The position numbers were made by a program, and so were the translations under genes. The notes beneath the pieces are model-generated. The model had not been told where the DNA came from and searched no databases. It saw nothing but the letters and a program-made list of their open reading frames with translations. A stretch of 24,347 bases of DNA from Bacteroidales bacterium. GTDB taxonomy: Bacteria; Bacteroidota; Bacteroidia; Bacteroidales; UBA932. The stretch lies in assembly GCA_004552965.1 (NCBI GenBank), contig SFMU01000047.1, forward strand, positions 1-24,347, written 5' to 3'. Of the stretch, positions 21,290 to 24,347 are shown piece by piece; positions within the stretch are counted from its first letter, which is position 1, and the number at the start of each line of letters is the position of its first letter.

Positions 21290-24207
21290 CGCTGCTGCTT
21301 CCCCGGGACTCCGCCTTCGGGCTCAGATCCGGGAGAGAGTTTCCTGAGATAATCGGCCGTGTGGGTATGTCCATTGGCCACAAGGTCCTCCGGAGTGCCT
21401 TCGAAGACCACCTCTCCCCCATTGTCTCCGGCTTCGGGGCCGATGTCGATGACCCAGTCCGCCGCACGGATGACATCCAGGTTATGTTCCACGACGATCA
21501 CGGTGTTGCCACCGGCCAGGAGGGCGTCGAAAGCCTTCAGGAGTTTCTCCACATCGTGGAAATGAAGACCGGTCGTCGGTTCGTCGAAGATGAACATTAT
21601 CCTTTCCTTGCGCGACTCCTGGGCGTTGCGGTTGAGCGACAGGAAATAGGCGAGCTTGATTCTCTGGCTCTCTCCGCCGGAAAGGGTGGAGGAACTCTGA
21701 CCAAGCTTGATGTACGAAAGGCCGACATCCACGAGCGGCTGAAGCTTGTCGGCAATCTGTTTCGACAGTTCCTCGCTCTGGGAGCCGAAGAAATCGATCG
21801 CTTCGGCAACCGACATATTCAGGATGTCATCGATGTTTTTTCCCTTGTATCTGACTTCCAGGATGTCAGGCTTGAAACGCTTTCCTCCGCAGGATTCGCA
21901 GACCATAGTGACATCGGCCATGAACTGCATCGGAATCCTGACGAAACCGTCTCCCTGGCACTCCGGGCAACGTCCGCCTTCCTGGTTGAAGGAGAAGAAG
22001 GAAGGTGTGTAGCCGTTGATCCTGGCATATTGCTGGTCTGCCAGGAGCTTGCGGATGTCGTCGTACACTTTCAGGTAGGTCACGGCATTGGAGCGGCTGT
22101 TCTTCCCTATCGGATTCTGGTCGACATATTCGATCCTGGTGATCCTGTCGAGATTGCCCGCCAGACCCTTGAAGGTACCCGGAAGCTCCCCCGTCTGATT
22201 GATCTTCCGATACAGCGCCGGGTAAAGGATGTCTCCGACAAGGGAAGACTTTCCCGATCCGCTGACTCCGCAGACAGCTGTCATCACGCCCAGCGGGAAA
22301 CGTACGTCCATCCCCTTCAGATTGTGTTCCATGGCACCTTTGACGGTGATTGAATATGTCCATGTCCTCTTCTGCCTGGTGTACCGGGACCTGTTGCCGA
22401 GAACATACTGGAGGGTCAGGGAGGAAGCGATGGCTTTTTCGGGAACATGGCCCGAGAGGTTGCCCATGAAAACCACCTCACCTCCGGCGCTGCCCGCCAG
22501 CGGTCCCATGTCGATCAGCAGGTCGGCGGCCTTGATTATCTCCTCGTCATGCTCGACCACCACCACGGTGTTGCCGATGTCTCTCAATCGCTTCAGGACA
22601 TCTATCAGTCTGGCTGTGTCACGGGGGTGCAGGCCGATGCTCGGCTCGTCGAGGATGTACATCGAGCCTACCAGGGAACTGCCCAGGGCCTTCACCAGAT
22701 TGATTCTCTGGCTTTCTCCGCCGGAAAGGGTGTTGCAGGCGCGGTCCATCGTCAGGTAGGAAAGTCCCACATCCCTGATGCAGCGGAGGCGCAGCATGAT
22801 CTCATCGATTGCCTTCTTCGCAACCGCAGTTTCATATTCAGTCAGGCTCAGATTCTCGAAGAAGCCGATGAGGCTGTCGACATTCATGGACAGCAGTTCC
22901 GCGATGTTCTTCCCGCCGATCTTCACGTACAGGGCTTCCTCGCGGAGCCTGGTCCCGTGACAGGAGTGGCAGGTTGTGCGCCCGGAGAACCGCGTGAGCA
23001 TGTATTTGTACTGGATCTTGTACCTGTTGGCCTCAACCCAGCTGAAGAATTCATTGATGCCGACAAAGGTGTCCGGGTCTCCTTCCACGCTGTGAGTGTC
23101 CCAGATGAGGTCCCTCACTTCCTTCGAGAGCCTGGCATAGGGTTCGAAGATCGGAATCCCATAGTGCGGAGCGGCCTTCACAAGCTGGTCCCTGAACCAT
23201 CCCATCTTGTCTCCCCTCCAGCAGGCGATCGCCCCGTCGTAGATGCTCTTGGTCTTGTCCGGCACGACAAGGTCCTCGCTTACTCCGATGATCTTTCCAA
23301 GCCCGCCGCAGACCGGGCAGGCGCCGAGAGGGCTGTTGAACGAAAAGAGGTACTCGTCAGGCTCGCGGAAGGTTATCCCGTCCAGTTCGAAGCGGTCCGA
23401 ATATTCCTCGGCCACACCTTCCTTCCAGAGGACCATCTTGCCCCCGCCCTCGCGGAAGGCACTGTTCACGGATGAATACAATCGTGTCCGCAAGTCCTCC
23501 CACTCATTCTGCGGCCATGGCTTCCCGTCCTGTGAATATGGCATCCCGTCGCGGAAGAGGGGCAGCTTCAGCCTGTCGACCATAAGAAGGAGGTTGTCGG
23601 GATATTCACCGCTGTCCGCCATCTTCATCACGTCCTCGATGCGGATCAGACTGCCGTCCGAGAAGAAACGCGAGTAGCCGTTCTCCTTGAGGCGCAGCAT
23701 CAGTTCCACCTTGTCATTCCTTTCGTTCCAAGAGAGCGGAGAGAGAATGTAGACCGAGGAGGAGTCGCCGCGGACGATGCTCGCGAGGACATCCGAGGCG
23801 GTGTGGCGCCTGACTTCCCTGCCGCTGACGGGCGAGAAGGTGCGGCCTATCCTTGAATATAATACCCTGAGGTAGTCGTAGATCTCGGTAGTGGTGGCTA
23901 CTGTCGAACGGGGATTGCGGATGTTGACCTTCTGCTCGATGGCGATGGCCGGAGGGATGCCTTCGATAGCCTCGACATCGGGCTTGCTCATCCTGCCCAG
24001 GAACTGCCTTGCATAGGAGGACAGACTCTCCGCGAAACGGCGCTGGCCTTCCGCAAAGAGGGTATCGAAAGCAAGGGAGGACTTGCCGGAGCCGGAAATG
24101 CCGGTCACGACAACGAAACGATTGCGGGGTATTGCAATCGTGATGTTCTTGAGGTTGTTGACTTTGGCTCCTTTAATCAGGATTTCACCTTCTCCTACCA
24201 TCGGCAA
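21286..24207 (-). CDS. uvrA: Excinuclease ABC subunit A
   Basis: 973 residues, full length for UvrA. It recognises DNA damage, loads UvrB and uses two ABC ATPase modules. Visible parts: Walker A GISGSGKSS (36-44); zinc module 1 with Cys297, Cys300, Cys413 and Cys416; LSGGESQRINL (494-504) with YILDEPSIGLHPRD; Walker A2 GVSGSGKSS (647-655); zinc module 2 with Cys748, Cys751, Cys770 and Cys773; and LSGGESQRIKLAYFL (842-856) with FIFDEPTTGLHFHD. Both ATPase sites look intact. Many Bacteroidota carry two UvrA paralogues, and which one this is cannot be told here. An alternative start is Met3 (24201). The C-terminal tail SPGSEPEGGVPGKQQR is variable and abuts the tandem repeat. A CobW-type gene ends 6 bp upstream, suggesting co-transcription. 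Confidence 0.97.
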   Translation of the reverse strand: MPMVGEGEILIKGAKVNNLKNITIAIPRNRFVVVTGISGSGKSSLAFDTLFAEGQRRFAESLSSYARQFLGRMSKPDVEAIEGIPPAIAIEQKVNIRNPRSTVATTTEIYDYLRVLYSRIGRTFSPVSGREVRRHTASDVLASIVRGDSSSVYILSPLSWNERNDKVELMLRLKENGYSRFFSDGSLIRIEDVMKMADSGEYPDNLLLMVDRLKLPLFRDGMPYSQDGKPWPQNEWEDLRTRLYSSVNSAFREGGGKMVLWKEGVAEEYSDRFELDGITFREPDEYLFSFNSPLGACPVCGGLGKIIGVSEDLVVPDKTKSIYDGAIACWRGDKMGWFRDQLVKAAPHYGIPIFEPYARLSKEVRDLIWDTHSVEGDPDTFVGINEFFSWVEANRYKIQYKYMLTRFSGRTTCHSCHGTRLREEALYVKIGGKNIAELLSMNVDSLIGFFENLSLTEYETAVAKKAIDEIMLRLRCIRDVGLSYLTMDRACNTLSGGESQRINLVKALGSSLVGSMYILDEPSIGLHPRDTARLIDVLKRLRDIGNTVVVVEHDEEIIKAADLLIDMGPLAGSAGGEVVFMGNLSGHVPEKAIASSLTLQYVLGNRSRYTRQKRTWTYSITVKGAMEHNLKGMDVRFPLGVMTAVCGVSGSGKSSLVGDILYPALYRKINQTGELPGTFKGLAGNLDRITRIEYVDQNPIGKNSRSNAVTYLKVYDDIRKLLADQQYARINGYTPSFFSFNQEGGRCPECQGDGFVRIPMQFMADVTMVCESCGGKRFKPDILEVRYKGKNIDDILNMSVAEAIDFFGSQSEELSKQIADKLQPLVDVGLSYIKLGQSSSTLSGGESQRIKLAYFLSLNRNAQESRKERIMFIFDEPTTGLHFHDVEKLLKAFDALLAGGNTVIVVEHNLDVIRAADWVIDIGPEAGDNGGEVVFEGTPEDLVANGHTHTADYLRKLSPGSEPEGGVPGKQQR

Positions 24208-24213
24208 TGGGGG

Positions 24214-24347
24214 TCACTGTTTTTCAAGGCACTCGTCCATCATGGCGGCGAGCTCCTTCCTGTCGAGATTCTGCCCGATGAAGACAATCTTCACCATCCT
24301 GTCACCATAGTCCGGATCCCAGTCCCGGCGCAGGTTGGCATCCCTTT
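24214..24347 (-). CDS. C-terminal end of a CobW/YjiA-type GTP-binding protein (partial)
   Basis: Only 44 codons are inside the window and the start is missing. The tail reads RRDWDPDYGDRMVKIVFIGQ, then NLDRKELAAMMDECL and the stop. The W-x-x-(D)P-x-YGDR-x-x-x-(I/L)VFIG pattern is the conserved end of the CobW C-terminal domain in COG0523 GTPases (zinc or other metal chaperones). It was found by reading the minus strand. It ends 6 bp before uvrA on the same strand. Metal-chaperone function is known for the family, not shown here. Confidence 0.75.
   Translation of the reverse strand, partial: RDANLRRDWDPDYGDRMVKIVFIGQNLDRKELAAMMDECLEKQ

Overview
The window looks like a chromosomal segment of a gut-type Bacteroidales bacterium (Bacteroidota). 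The evidence is Bacteroidota-style promoter boxes (TAnnTTTG) upstream of several genes, little sign of Shine-Dalgarno sequences, a PurF-type protein that begins Met-Gly-Gly, and secreted GH2 and GH106 glycosidases. A genus cannot be assigned from sequence reading alone.

Layout. Positions 1-1263 (minus strand) hold a DUF3990 protein and an overlapping Xre/HTH protein. They sit behind one promoter with a near-perfect palindrome at the expected transcription start, which looks like an uncharacterised, self-regulated toxin-antitoxin-type module. Positions 1300-1630 are gene-free: a 46-bp tandem repeat and a 126-bp multi-hairpin element lie next to tRNA-Ser(CGA). A PurF-family gene (minus) diverges from a tight plus-strand set pta - purT - double-ABC ATPase (3430-7174). 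Converging on that is a minus-strand set: hotdog thioesterase, TlpA-like thioredoxin and secreted GH2 beta-galactosidase. A Tat-exported metallophosphoesterase (11530-12918, plus) follows. Next comes about 1.9 kb without a convincing gene (12919-14848). It holds a large 72-bp minisatellite, nested inverted repeats, a possible transposase remnant and twin operator-like palindromes. After it lie a GH106 alpha-L-rhamnosidase, an MltD-like lytic transglycosylase, a DUF47/PhoU-like gene, a Stealth-family sugar-phosphate transferase, uvrA and the 3' end of a CobW-type GTPase.

The genes are mostly housekeeping (purine synthesis, acetyl-phosphate, DNA repair, cell wall) with a glycan-degrading component (GH2, GH106). 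I see no SusC/SusD pair, so this is not a classical PUL. No phage, CRISPR or intact IS element is visible.

The most unusual signals are at the DNA level. First, the 7-mer GAATATG (often tGAATATGCCg) occurs about 30 times on both strands, where about 3 are expected; it lies in several reading frames and between genes, like a DNA-uptake or chromosome-organising word. Second, tandem repeats of many unit lengths (18, 30, 32, 36, 46 and 72 bp) occur, several across or just beyond stop codons. Third, a structured intergenic element occurs twice, 7.8 kb apart, with an optional hairpin insert. Fourth, there is the DUF3990/HTH module with its operator.
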